Positions 14,901 to 23,419 of a stretch of 64,000 nucleotides of DNA are shown here, one piece after another. The position numbers and the translations under genes are program-made. Origin of the DNA: Thalassia testudinum (Eukaryota > Streptophyta > Magnoliopsida > Alismatales > Hydrocharitaceae); the NCBI GenBank assembly GCA_037157565.1, contig JAZHRO010000054.1, positions 20,877,501 through 20,941,500 of the forward strand, in the 5' to 3' direction. Each line of letters begins with the position of its first letter. Within the stretch, counting starts at the first letter, position 1. The notes under the pieces are model-generated. The model was not told the DNA's origin. It saw nothing but the letters and a program-made list of their open reading frames with translations, and searched no databases.

Positions 14901-17081
14901 ATAGAACCTGGTGGCTACTACTACTGCATTGCTCTGCATGCCAGCAGTGCAACTGAGGCTGCCCAAGATAGTGCAGCGCAAGTAAATATTAATCTCAAGG
15001 GATGAATACACTAGTGATTACATCAATGAAGAGAACTCCAACGGCCATGAGGATAAAGCATTTTCCATACCATCTACACCATTTTCCATTCACCGCGAAA
15101 GTTATTCCATAATGCATTTATACGCAAGGAAAATAGTTGACAGAGTGCTTTATTATTAATAAGAAGAAAATCAGTTCATGTTTTACCGATTTCCTCTTGT
15201 CTTCCTGAAAGTTGGAAGGAACATCTTTGCCAATGCCCACTTCATCTTATTCCTTCTGGTTTTTTGTCACAATGTTCTTTATTTGACCTGTGGAAAGGCC
15301 TTTGTAAAACCTAAGGTTGTTCTGTTACAAGGCTTTATATCTCAAGTACAGGAAAACAGCACTAATAATATGTATCAATACGTTAACAATTTTTTCAAGG
15401 GTATTGGATATATGCTCTTTAAGTATCATAAGTAGCATGCCAGATATTCTTTAGAAAAATCTTTGAGTGCTGTAGAGATGCTTAACATGATGGTTAATGT
15501 TGAGAGTGTTGGTTCTCTAACAAGAATAGGATAGATACTTCAATCAATCCTGATTTGTTGTTCCTGCAGTGAAGCGTGGGTGCAAATGCACTAGTAATAA
15601 CTAAAAGTGCGTCATTAAATGAAAACAGAACCGGATGGCACTAAATGGCAAGGCAAATACATGCATCAAATATATCCAACCTGGTAACGAAGTTTCTGAG
15701 GCCATGGCGCAGCAAACACCCTTCTAAACCCCTGCTTTATCTCAGCTGTCGTGAATTTCATCCCTGTCAAATAATGAAATGCACCCCTGTCAAATATCTC
15801 AAAAGGGATCAAACAGGTTGTTACTCGTGAAACAAGGAGGCCAAAATATATTGACATTATGAGTCCTTGCTACTCTTTCCAACATAAATTTATTCTAGTA
15901 TGGAATTCTGACTCATCACAATCTGATCTCGATAAACTGGATTACCCTGTTAAAGTTATCAAATTATTTACTGAGGATAGATGCCATGTTGCTTTCAAAA
16001 CACTATGGCCAGGCTAGACTGTTGTTATGAATCCTATTATTCTTTTCATTGTAACTAGATTCTAATGTTCGGATTCTGAGTGATCTTGTTGAACTAGGCT
16101 ACCTTGTAAAGTCATCAGGTCATTTTCAAGGAAAAGCTTCATTTTTAGCAGCACCAGCACTTTTGACTGCATTACTCGAGGTTTGTGTTCCAATGTGACT
16201 GTATTGATGGGAAGAGAATTCCATGGGGAATCAAACAAGATTATAGCACTTCGATTCGGTTATGGGGTATGACTTTATATGCATTCAGGTATTGTGTTTG
16301 TCCATGCAGTTTATAATTCTGATTTTAAGGAGGCTATTCGTAAGATGTCACGACTCACAACTAAATTAGGACACACCGGTAACTGTCCAAAAAAAAATCA
16401 CTCCATCGCAATCAGACTACGATGGGGAACAAATCCCACCATCAAAATGCTGCTGAAAGAAAAATAGCATCACAACGAAAGACATGGAAACCAAAAAGTG
16501 GAACATACTACATTAACGATTGAGCTTCTCTACTCGAGCCAGTTGGTTTTGAGTTGCGATTTTAAGCTTCTAATAAGATTTGAGGGATCACTAACCTCGA
16601 GTGATCATCCATTTCCTTTTCGAGGGAAAAGGAAAAGACATGAAAAGAAACGGTTTTTGCGTTATGTTATTTCGCATGGTATGAGAGCCACGGCGGTCTG
16701 ACAAACGCGAGGGGACGTATTGAGAAAATGGTACAGGGAAGTTGATAAGTGGCATATCTTAAAGGTCGGGCCTTTTAGGTTAATTTGAGTTGGATCCTTT
16801 CTTCAATTACATCGACAGAAACAAGGGATTATGTTATGTTACCGTATTTTCTACCGATGGAGGCGTAGGTCTCCTCGACAGGCTTCGCCAGCTGGAGGAG
16901 GGTGCCGCCGGCGTCGAGGAGGAGGGCGTCGTAGGCGGGCCTCCTAGGGCTACGTGTCATCGCCGCCAACGACTCGCCTGCAGCAGCTGCAGGAGAAAGG
17001 AAGGGTGAGGGTGGACGCCACTGGAGACTAGAGCAGCCGAGAAAGACTGAGCGCTTGATTCTTACCGAAGTGGGACGCCAT
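2943..17081 (-). CDS. HAD-like hydrolase (HDHD3/DREG-2-like), nine exons
   Basis: Joined exons (minus): 17081-17066, 16986-16843, 15763-15681, 8803-8720, 8597-8522, 8377-8305, 3576-3503, 3244-3151, 3009-2943. They sum to 711 nt, or 236 residues plus a TAG stop; every intron is GT...AG and all phases agree. Visible motifs of the haloacid dehalogenase fold: motif [11 protein letters not shown] with nucleophile Asp30, motif [10 protein letters not shown] (Ser141), motif [11 protein letters not shown] (Lys173), motif [11 protein letters not shown] (Asp198/Asp199). The segment [17 protein letters not shown] and the C-terminal LWG...SFAEI pattern are typical of plant HDHD3-type proteins. The usual second Asp of DxD is Gly32, as I recall for plant relatives, so phosphatase activity and substrate are uncertain. 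No signal peptide or membrane segment is seen. Exon 1 is only 16 nt; a start at Met15 in exon 2 is an alternative. Introns 3 and 6 (6.9 and 4.7 kb) are swollen by transposons. Confidence 0.88.
3577..4499. other. 3' part of intron 6 of the HAD gene
   Basis: No coding similarity or transposon ends are recognised here. The sequence is AT-rich intron DNA between exon 7 and the LINE remnant. Confidence 0.4.
4500..6235 (-). pseudogene. Truncated LINE (L1-type) reverse transcriptase remnant in intron 6
   Basis: Read on the minus strand from about 6,180 downwards, broken frames show LQRGVR, then [15 protein letters not shown], then the polymerase box as [10 protein letters not shown] (~6,010) and NHRKSVF. 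Next come [15 protein letters not shown] (~5,520) and, nearer 4,540-4,900, a zinc-knuckle-like C-terminal region of the zf-RVT type (FKVKIFLWL). The order is that of a plant L1-type ORF2 C-terminal half. The endonuclease and N-terminal RT are absent, so the copy is 5'-truncated. Multiple stops and shifts make it dead. Its orientation matches the host gene. Confidence 0.75.
6236..8304. other. Remaining part of intron 6; possible copia LTR end near 6,460
   Basis: At about 6,400-6,475 the sequence reads like the end of a copia LTR (…TTTTCTACA) followed by TGATATCAGCTCGG, a diverged Met primer site, with CT-rich leader-like DNA after it. No gag or pol can be read downstream. The remainder to 8,304 shows nothing recognisable apart from A/T runs. 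Confidence 0.3.
8961..9480 (-). mobile_element. RTE-like LINE 3' end with tandemly duplicated tail, in intron 3
   Basis: On the minus strand 9,470-9,290 reads as a broken frame with [22 protein letters not shown] and a following [10 protein letters not shown], which resembles the C-terminal end of plant RTE-type LINE reverse transcriptases. It is followed by a non-coding tail present twice, at 9,121-9,280 and 8,961-9,120, each 160 bp. Each tail ends in CCCACTTAGTGTGAGAGAAGG plus a run of TTGTTGTTATTGT, the type of 3' tail also found on Au-like plant SINEs. The family name is an inference from memory. Confidence 0.6.
9481..10326. other. Intron 3 DNA without recognised content
   Basis: AT-rich sequence with short direct repeats (AATGCCTATCTATC twice near 10,020-10,065). 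No frame or element terminus can be supported. Confidence 0.4.
10327..11610 (+). mobile_element. Mutator-like element with captured gene fragment (Pack-MULE-like)
   Basis: The two ends are diverged inverted repeats of ~120 bp. The left end (10,330-10,450) contains TTTTACATAGGTACC, GAGTTCCTTCGATATTAC and ATTCTAATGTCAGTTTAC. The reverse complement of the right end (11,600-11,490) contains TTTTACATGGATACC, GAGTTCCTTCAATATTAC and ATTCTAATGTTCATTTAC in the same order. The nonamer GATTATTAA flanks both sides (10,318-10,326 and 11,611-11,619), matching the 9-bp duplication of Mutator-like elements. About ten extra bases lie at the right terminus. No transposase is present; the interior is a gene-like remnant. 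Confidence 0.6.
10567..11304 (+). pseudogene. Captured, broken methyltransferase-like gene remnant
   Basis: From ATG at 10,567 a frame reads [11 protein letters not shown], a hydrophobic [15 protein letters not shown] segment, then after stops and a shift [31 protein letters not shown] and DDTFDFIF, with a tail [16 protein letters not shown]. The order resembles plant S-adenosylmethionine-dependent methyltransferase-like proteins with one N-terminal membrane anchor. The DxTFDFIF segment corresponds to the post-motif I region. At least three stops and frame breaks make it non-functional. Its GC content is higher than its surroundings and it lacks introns, as expected for a captured or processed copy. 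The family call is tentative. Confidence 0.45.
11620..15680. other. Remainder of intron 3: low-complexity and unassigned DNA
   Basis: Contains a CT-rich tract (12,400-12,740), a region dense in CGACATG-type palindromes (12,750-13,160), a 16-base C run (13,174-13,189), a short (CT)n run (~13,926-13,945) and otherwise AT-rich DNA. A GC-richer patch at 14,690-14,990 could be an old gene fragment, but I see no family signature. The stretch ends at the splice donor of exon 3. Confidence 0.4.
13174..13189. repeat. Poly-C run
   Basis: Sixteen consecutive C residues follow ATCACTG. Such a tract is length-unstable and prone to sequencing error. Confidence 0.9.
15764..16842. other. Intron 2 of the HAD gene
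   Basis: On the minus strand it begins GTAACATAAC after exon 2 and ends TTTGACAG before exon 3. No inserted element is recognised inside. Confidence 0.6.
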
Positions 17082-17817
17082 TGCCGGGGATCGAGGGAGC
17101 TTCAGTGGAGTGGCGAGGGATCGGCAGAGGACTGCTCGTGACATCGGGCGAGGAAGAGTAGGAGGGAACTGCAGGGCTTGGGGACTATGGTCGAATATGT
17201 CGTGGCTGTCGAACGAGCAGCAGCAACCGGCAACTTTTCCTTTTTCCTTTTTTCATATTAAAAAGAGTAATTTACTGATCGCGTCTCAACCTGCGATGCA
17301 ATGGACCGAAAGGTACCTTTATAATTTTAATTGATTTTGATACTTTTGTTATTATAGTCTACGGATTTCATCCTTGTCTCCTCCATTGTACCTTATCTTC
17401 CTGTAAAGATGCTAACCTTATTTATTTTTAGGAATATTACCGTCATATTCCTCCAATTTCAAAGATGTTATCATCTCCCTCATCAACTCTTTTTAAGATC
17501 TCATTGTTGCACTCATAGAATCTCAAAGATCCTTTTGATACCCTGTTTCACTCCTCTTTCAATGCCTATCTTTAAAACCCTTATCTCCTCCAATAAGCTT
17601 CTATTGTATCCTTTGTTATCAATTTTTAACTTCTTTTTTATGCTCTTATTCCTATAACTCTATAGTTTTATTTATATTGATCTTAGATCTTATTTAGAAA
17701 GATAGAAAATTACTACATATATGTTGAATTTAAAATCAACCTAACATGAGGTAGATAATTTTGGACACATGTAAGTTCTTCCATGTAAAGGAAAATACCA
17801 AACTTGAGCTTAGAAAG
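17082..17817 (-). promoter_or_regulatory. 5' flank and presumed promoter of the HAD gene
   Basis: These 736 bp separate the HAD start codon from the left end of retroelement A. The first ~200 bp are GC-rich, as expected for a 5' leader; the rest is AT-rich. I could not assign a specific TATA box or transcription start. Confidence 0.4.
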
Positions 17818-18061
17818 TGTTAAGACCCGAGTCATTAAGCCTTTTTAAAACATCTGTACTTTAGGTCAAACGTCTGGTAAGATGTCTGGACTGAAGGTCA
17901 GACATCTTGCAAGACGCCTGGACCCATTCCCAAACATCTGAAAATTGAAATTTTCGTATACGTCCTCGCGTCTACGCGCTTGCTGCTTGCAGACTTTATG
18001 CGACTCTCATTTTGTTCTCCTTCTCTCTCCTCTCGCCGACTCAAACCCTAACCCCACACCT

Positions 18062-18069
18062 TATTTAAA
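18062..18069 (+). promoter_or_regulatory. Putative TATA box of element A 5' LTR
   Basis: TATTTAAA followed by CCCCCCTCC; the same motif is kept at 46,567-46,574 in the 3' LTR. Conservation and position suggest the LTR promoter; no transcription start is known. Confidence 0.4.
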
Positions 18070-19923
18070 CCCCCCTCCACTCCCTCGTCCACCCCACTTC
18101 CAGCCACCCTTCTCCTTCCTCCAACAAGCAGCGAGCAACGAGCGTGAGCGGCGTGGGAGGAGAGGAGGAGCAGCGAGGGGAAGAAAGGAGAGCAAGCGCG
18201 TGAGCTCGTGTGGGAGCTCGTCGGAGAGCTCATGGCCAGTCGGTGCGTGCGCGAGGCGGAGAGGTGCGCCGGGGAGGTCCTCCCCGACACTGCTGCAACC
18301 GGAGCAGCAAGCAAGCGGGCGCGGCGCGGCCACGCGCGGTGCGAGAAGGCGAAGGCAGGTTCTGATTATGTGTTTTTCCCAGAATCAGACGTCTGGATCG
18401 ACGTCCAGACGACGTAGACGATGTCTGGAGGAGGTTCCAGACGACTGAGAGGTAAGCTTCGCGACGTACAACTTCTTTGCGGATACGGCCATGCAGGCCG
18501 TTCCACCGAGGCATTGTTTCGTGCCATATTGAGAAGATTTCGTTGACGCATGCAGGATTCACCTCGGGAAGGTGTGGGACGCCCTCCCACGCAGTTCAGA
18601 CGTTTGGGTGAGGCACCAGACGACGAGAAGTATTTCCAGACATCCGGAGAGGTGGTCGGACGTCTGGAACTGGGTCCAGACGGTCCAGCGGAGTTCCTGG
18701 ATGTCTGAGGAGTGACGCAGGAGTTGAGGCATGGTTCTGGACTCTTTTAAGACGTCTGGAAGGTGTTCCAGAAGTCAGATGTGAATCAGAATTACTATTT
18801 TTGACCCGTTTAGGGTCCGTTTGAGGTCCGATTTCCGCAATTAAGATACCGCTGTTTCCCATATAAATTCCTCTACTTGTTGGAATACTTTTTATCCTAT
18901 TCTGAGTAGTCTCTTGTGAATGATCCTTGTGATAGGACCTCGTTCCGTTGCGGGTTTGGGGTTTGCTGAGGCACGTGGACCTGCCGATCAAGCCCCCACT
19001 ACTTTTGAGTTTACTGGTAAGGTGGCTTCCCCTAGTAATTACAAACCTGAATGCATATGTGGAATGAATGATTAGATCCTAGGGTATGACATGAATCCTA
19101 GGACTAGAAACACTGGAATAATTGTATTGAATGTATGGATTGCAGTCTTGGATGAGTAGATAGAATAATAACCATTGCCTATAATAAATAACAGCTGCCT
19201 GTGAAATGTAAAGTACTTGTGCTAGCAAACTGTTGCATGCAAATTCCTGATGTTTACGTTAAATGTCATAATATGAGCTGCATGTATATGAACTAGAAAT
19301 GGAAGGGTGAATGTTGGGAAACATGAGCTACCTGCGAATAAACCTGGAATGTGAACAATAAAGTTACATGTTACATGTGTAGAACCTGAGAAATAGAAAT
19401 GATGAAACCTGGTATGGCTTGGCCTGAGAAACATGAGCATGAACTCTGTGGGGAATTAGGAGTAGAGCTCCTGGAAATAAATGGAATGGAACTGGGAATG
19501 TGAGTGGGGAAGTGAGTTGGCCCTTGAGTACGGAGTACCAAGGAGAGTGACTGTCTCCCTGTTTAGTGCAGAGCGGAGCTAGCCGCCCTTGGGTTGGGAC
19601 CCAGAGTTAGGATTGGCCACTCTGTACCGACTTCTTAACCCTCACGTATATAGTACTGGGGAGAGCTACTAGTGTAGGGAGAGAGTTAGCCAACCCATGG
19701 GGCTCAGGGTTCAGCTAACCACCTTACATCAACTTGTTAGGCCCACTGGGCAAACCAGGGTGGTCAGGCGAGGGTGCGCGGACTGTGGAGGGGCGAGACC
19801 CTTGTTTGGTTCTTAGGGACTAGACCCCTGTTACTAAGAGGGCTATGCCCTATACTAGTTCCGTGCTGTGCTTTGGGCGCACCCGCTAACGGAAATGACT
19901 GACCGCGTGCCAGTGCGGGGTAG

Positions 19924-19928
19924 CTACC
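19924..19928. repeat. Target site duplication CTACC (left) of element B
   Basis: CTACC here and at 40,627-40,631 flank element B. In the uninterrupted 3' LTR of A the site reads TAGCTACCCGTGCG (48,419-48,432), with CTACC once. Confidence 0.93.
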
Positions 19929-20496
19929 TGATGTGTCGTGCGTGTGTGTTAAGGAGCGTCGTTATAGTCGCACTTGCAACGCCTGTTTTAAAATAAGTAA
20001 ACGGAGGTGAGTCCGAGTGCCGGTCTCAAAGAGGCGTGAAAATCGGATTTTTGCTTATCACTTGTTGTCACGGAAAGTGCAGAGTTTTGCTTGCGAAGGA
20101 TGCGGTTTTGAAAAGCGAGAGAGAGATAGAGAGAGATTAGGGTTAAAATGTTCATTGTTTGATTATGCAACTTGAACGAAAATTAAAGTGACAATTGAAC
20201 GAAAAATAATTTCATTAATCATGCACTTGTAGTTTATAACTTACAACATTAAATACATGCTTCAAACAAAAGTAATGGAAAGCTTAAAAGGGAGAGGGAG
20301 AGAGAGAAAGAGAGGGTGGAGAGTGACGAGGCAGCCACGGCGGTGGAGGAGGCTCCGTCGACGGCTGGTCGTCTTCGGCAATTACAAGAGGGCCTAAAGC
20401 TAGCTAAGAGAAGGGTGGAGTAGTTGCAAGGGGAGTGAATGTCTTGAATGAGTGGTTGGAGGGGGTTTAAATAGGGTTAAGGGCTTCCTAAAAGAA
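19929..20496 (-). repeat. Element B 3' LTR, distal part
   Basis: Matches 39,230-39,800 of the other LTR (TGTCGTGCGTGTGTGTTAAGG onward). It is interrupted after CCTAAAAGAA by element C and continues at 30,221. The reassembled length is 1,408 bp against 1,397 bp for the other LTR. Confidence 0.92.
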
Positions 20497-23236
20497 TGTT
20501 ACAAGCAGGGCATCAGACGTAGTTTAAGACGTCTAGGAAGTGGCCCAGACGTCTGGCTAGACGTCTGGAACCCTTCCCAGACATCTGGTATTAAATTTTT
20601 TCGACGTACGAGTTCGCGTCTGCGCGCCTGCGCGCACAGATTGAACCTGCCGCCTTCGTTCTTCTCTTTCTCTCCCTGCAGGCGCCGTTTTTCCTCCTTC
20701 TCTCTCCCCGTGGCTTCCTTATAAAAACACGCTTCCCCTCTCCCTCACCCTCACTCCACCGCCTTCTTCCTCTTCTTCTCCCTGTCTGCGAGAGAGCGAG
20801 CAGGCGAGAGCGGCCGCAACGACTGCTGCAGGTGTGTGGGGAGGAGGAGCCGTTGCGAGGGGAAGAAGGAGCTCGACCACGAGGGTGCGAGCTTGCCGGG
20901 GCAGCTAGAGCCGGCCGGCGGGAGAGCAGTGAGCGTGGGGTGTCGCGGAGGAGCTGCTGCAACTCGGGCAACAGGCGAACGCGGCGCGGCACGGTCGTGC
21001 GCTGCGGGCGGAGAGCAAGAAGGGTTCTAATTCTAGGAAAATTTCCCAGAATCAGACGTCTGGACTTACATCCAGACGACGCATAAGACATCTGGAGGAA
21101 GGTCCAGATGTCTGACAGGTACAATATTTCATTATCTTCTCCTTTTTACGCGTGTACGGCCATGCAGCCGTCCACCGCATTCTTCTGCACCCCTTCGTGA
21201 TGAGAGCGAGTGTGTGTGTGTGCAGGAATTGTTCGGGAGGGCGGTAGGGCTCGCCATCCCACACCGATCAGACGTATGGGCACAGCACTAGACGACGGAG
21301 AGGACCTCCAAACGTCCAGGGTGACAATCGGACGTCTGGAAACTAAGTCCAGACGATCCAGCAGGCTTCTAGACGTCTGAAGGACTGCACAGACCAAGGT
21401 ATGACATGATCGACCTTTTAAGACATCTGGAAGAAGTTCCAGACGTCTGATTTTGGACAGACTCGTTGTTTTTGACCCGTTTAGGGTCCGTTCAGAGTCC
21501 GTTTTCCGTGTTTCAAGTTTCACTCTTCCCAGATTTATTTCCTCTACCTGTTTACAGTAATTGTATACTGTTCTAAGTAGCTCCTTGTCTTTGATCCTTG
21601 TATTAGGACCCCATTCCGTTGTGGCTCTGGGGGTTGCGGAGGCGCGCGAGATTGCCGACCACACCCCCAGTACTTCCGATTTTGCGGGTAGAGTGGCCTT
21701 TTAATTTAATTATAAAAAATTATACATTTATGAAACAATTAATAGAGTCTAGGGCATTGCATGAACCCTAGGGCTGAAGAATTAGATTGAATGATAGATC
21801 CTAGGGTATGGCATGAATCCTAGGACTGGAAAACTAGATTGAATGATAGATCCTAGGGTATGGCATGAATCCTATGACTGGAAAACTAGTTGAATATATA
21901 CATTGCAGTCTTGGAAAAGTGGAAAGGAAACGATAACTGCCTGTAAATTGGTTAACAGCTGCCTGTTATGAATGGATAAATACGGTTAAGAACATGAATT
22001 GTATGGATATAAAGCTGGAACGGTAAAACCTAAATTGGCTGAGTTAAAAGAGCATGAACCCTACGGGGAATTAGGAGTAGAACTCCTGGAAAGTGAATGG
22101 AATAGAATTGGGGAAGTGAGCTGGCCCTTGAGTACGGAGTACCAAGGAGAGCAACTGTCCCCCCTGTTTAGTGCAGAGCGAAGCTAGTCGCCCCAGGGAC
22201 CCAGGGTTAGGTCTGGCCACTTTGTACCGACTTTTGGCCCTTGTGTACACAATACCGAGGAGACTACTAGTGTAGGGAGAGCACTAGCTACCCCACGGAC
22301 CCCAGGGTTCTGCTAGCCCTCCTACAATGACTTGTTAGGCCCATTGGACAAACCAGGGTAGTCAAGCGAGGGTGCGCGGACTGTGGAGGGGCAAGACCCC
22401 TGTTTGGTTACTATGGAGGGGCTGGACCCCTGTTACTGAGAGGGCTCTGCCCTATACTGGTTCCGTTCTGTGCTTTGGGCGCACCCGTTAACGGAAACGA
22501 CTGACCGCGTGCCAGTGCGGGGTAGCTACCCGTGCGTTTATCGCGCGTGCCATAGTCACCATTACGTCTGTCAGCAACCTTGGGGTAGTTGACTGAGGGT
22601 AGGACCACCACGGGGCTCTCCCGACCAAGAGAGCGCCACGTGTTACTTCTACCTTTCGGAAAAGACTGCAATCAAGATCGTTCCCACGAGGAACATTCAA
22701 GATCAAGAGAAGGATCTGAGAAATAAATCAATAATGAATAAATGGAAAAATATAAAGAAAGAAAGTAAAAATATAACAGCTACTGTCCACTCTACTGCTT
22801 CTTCTAGCTTTTAGTTGCCACTCTACTCAGCGTTTCGCTGACGTGTCACCCTTGTTACTTTTCAGGACCAGGTGTTGAGCAGCCAGAGTCGGCGGCTACA
22901 GAGGGCGCTGGGCCTAGTAGAGCCCAGTAGTGTCACTTGTAGTACCCACTGTATTTTTTTGCTGTTGTTGTGAGCAGTTTCTGTTACCCCCTGTACTCTC
23001 TTTGTTGTAAGCTTCATGTTTATGTTTATGTTTATTTCTCTACTGTTGTGGTAGTGTATACTATAATACTTCTTTTCTCTACTGTTGTATTTTGTTACTG
23101 CTAGTTATATACATGTTGAATGTGGTTTATTTTACTGCTCTTTTGGTTACTTTCTCGTTGGACGACTGGGTCTTGGGGTCAGTTGAGTCGGTCCAATTCT
23201 CGTGTCTCGTAGGGATTCGGGAATCGGGTCGTTACA
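20497..23236 (+). repeat. Element C 5' LTR
   Basis: Spans TGTTACAAGC to ...CGTTACA, immediately before the primer site. It contains a cluster of AGACGTCTGG-like motifs at 20,512-20,590, a TATA box at 20,720-20,727 and a second motif cluster around 21,050-21,450. Confidence 0.93.
20720..20727 (+). promoter_or_regulatory. Putative TATA box of element C 5' LTR
   Basis: TATAAAAA in a CT-rich context, repeated at the matching place in the 3' LTR (28,469-28,476). Confidence 0.55.
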
Positions 23237-23239
23237 AGA

Positions 23240-23257
23240 TGGTATCAGAGTAAGGTC
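23240..23257 (+). other. Primer binding site of element C
   Basis: TGGTATCAGAGTAAGGTC starts 4 bp after the LTR end. It matches the Met-initiator tRNA primer site TGGTATCAGAGC except for one late base. Confidence 0.8.
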
Positions 23258-23419
23258 ATCTCGAGAAGTGAACCAATTGACTGAAAAATAACCAATTCAC
23301 GTGTCTGTAACTAGAGTAGCCACTACAACGTTTCTTTTGACATGAGCTCTTAGACTTCTTCGTTAGATATCATTCCATATTGACGTGTTTCCATTCTGTT
23401 TCGCGTCTCCTTGCAAGAG

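Larger units (their letters stand above)
17818..19928 (+). repeat. Element A 5' LTR, first part
   Basis: Collinear with the 3' LTR from 46,335. It is broken after TAGCTACC by element B and resumes at 40,632. Together the two parts give 2,818 bp against 2,794 bp for the 3' LTR. A TATTTAAA box lies at 18,062-18,069, and many copies of an AGACGTCTGG-type motif are scattered through it. Confidence 0.93.

Noticed and set aside
14690..14990. Gene fragment with Cys/His residues on the minus strand
   Set aside because: [17 protein letters not shown] piece is visible, but the surrounding frame is short and matches no zinc-finger family I can name.
17945..18448. Frame of 167 codons in the LTR of A
   Set aside because: Composition-driven, not preserved in the 3' LTR copy at 46,335-49,128.
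20591..21664. Two long antisense frames (177 and 172 codons) in the 5' LTR of C
   Set aside because: They lie in GC-rich LTR DNA, are not kept in the other LTR copies and are rich in Arg/Ser/Pro as expected by composition.
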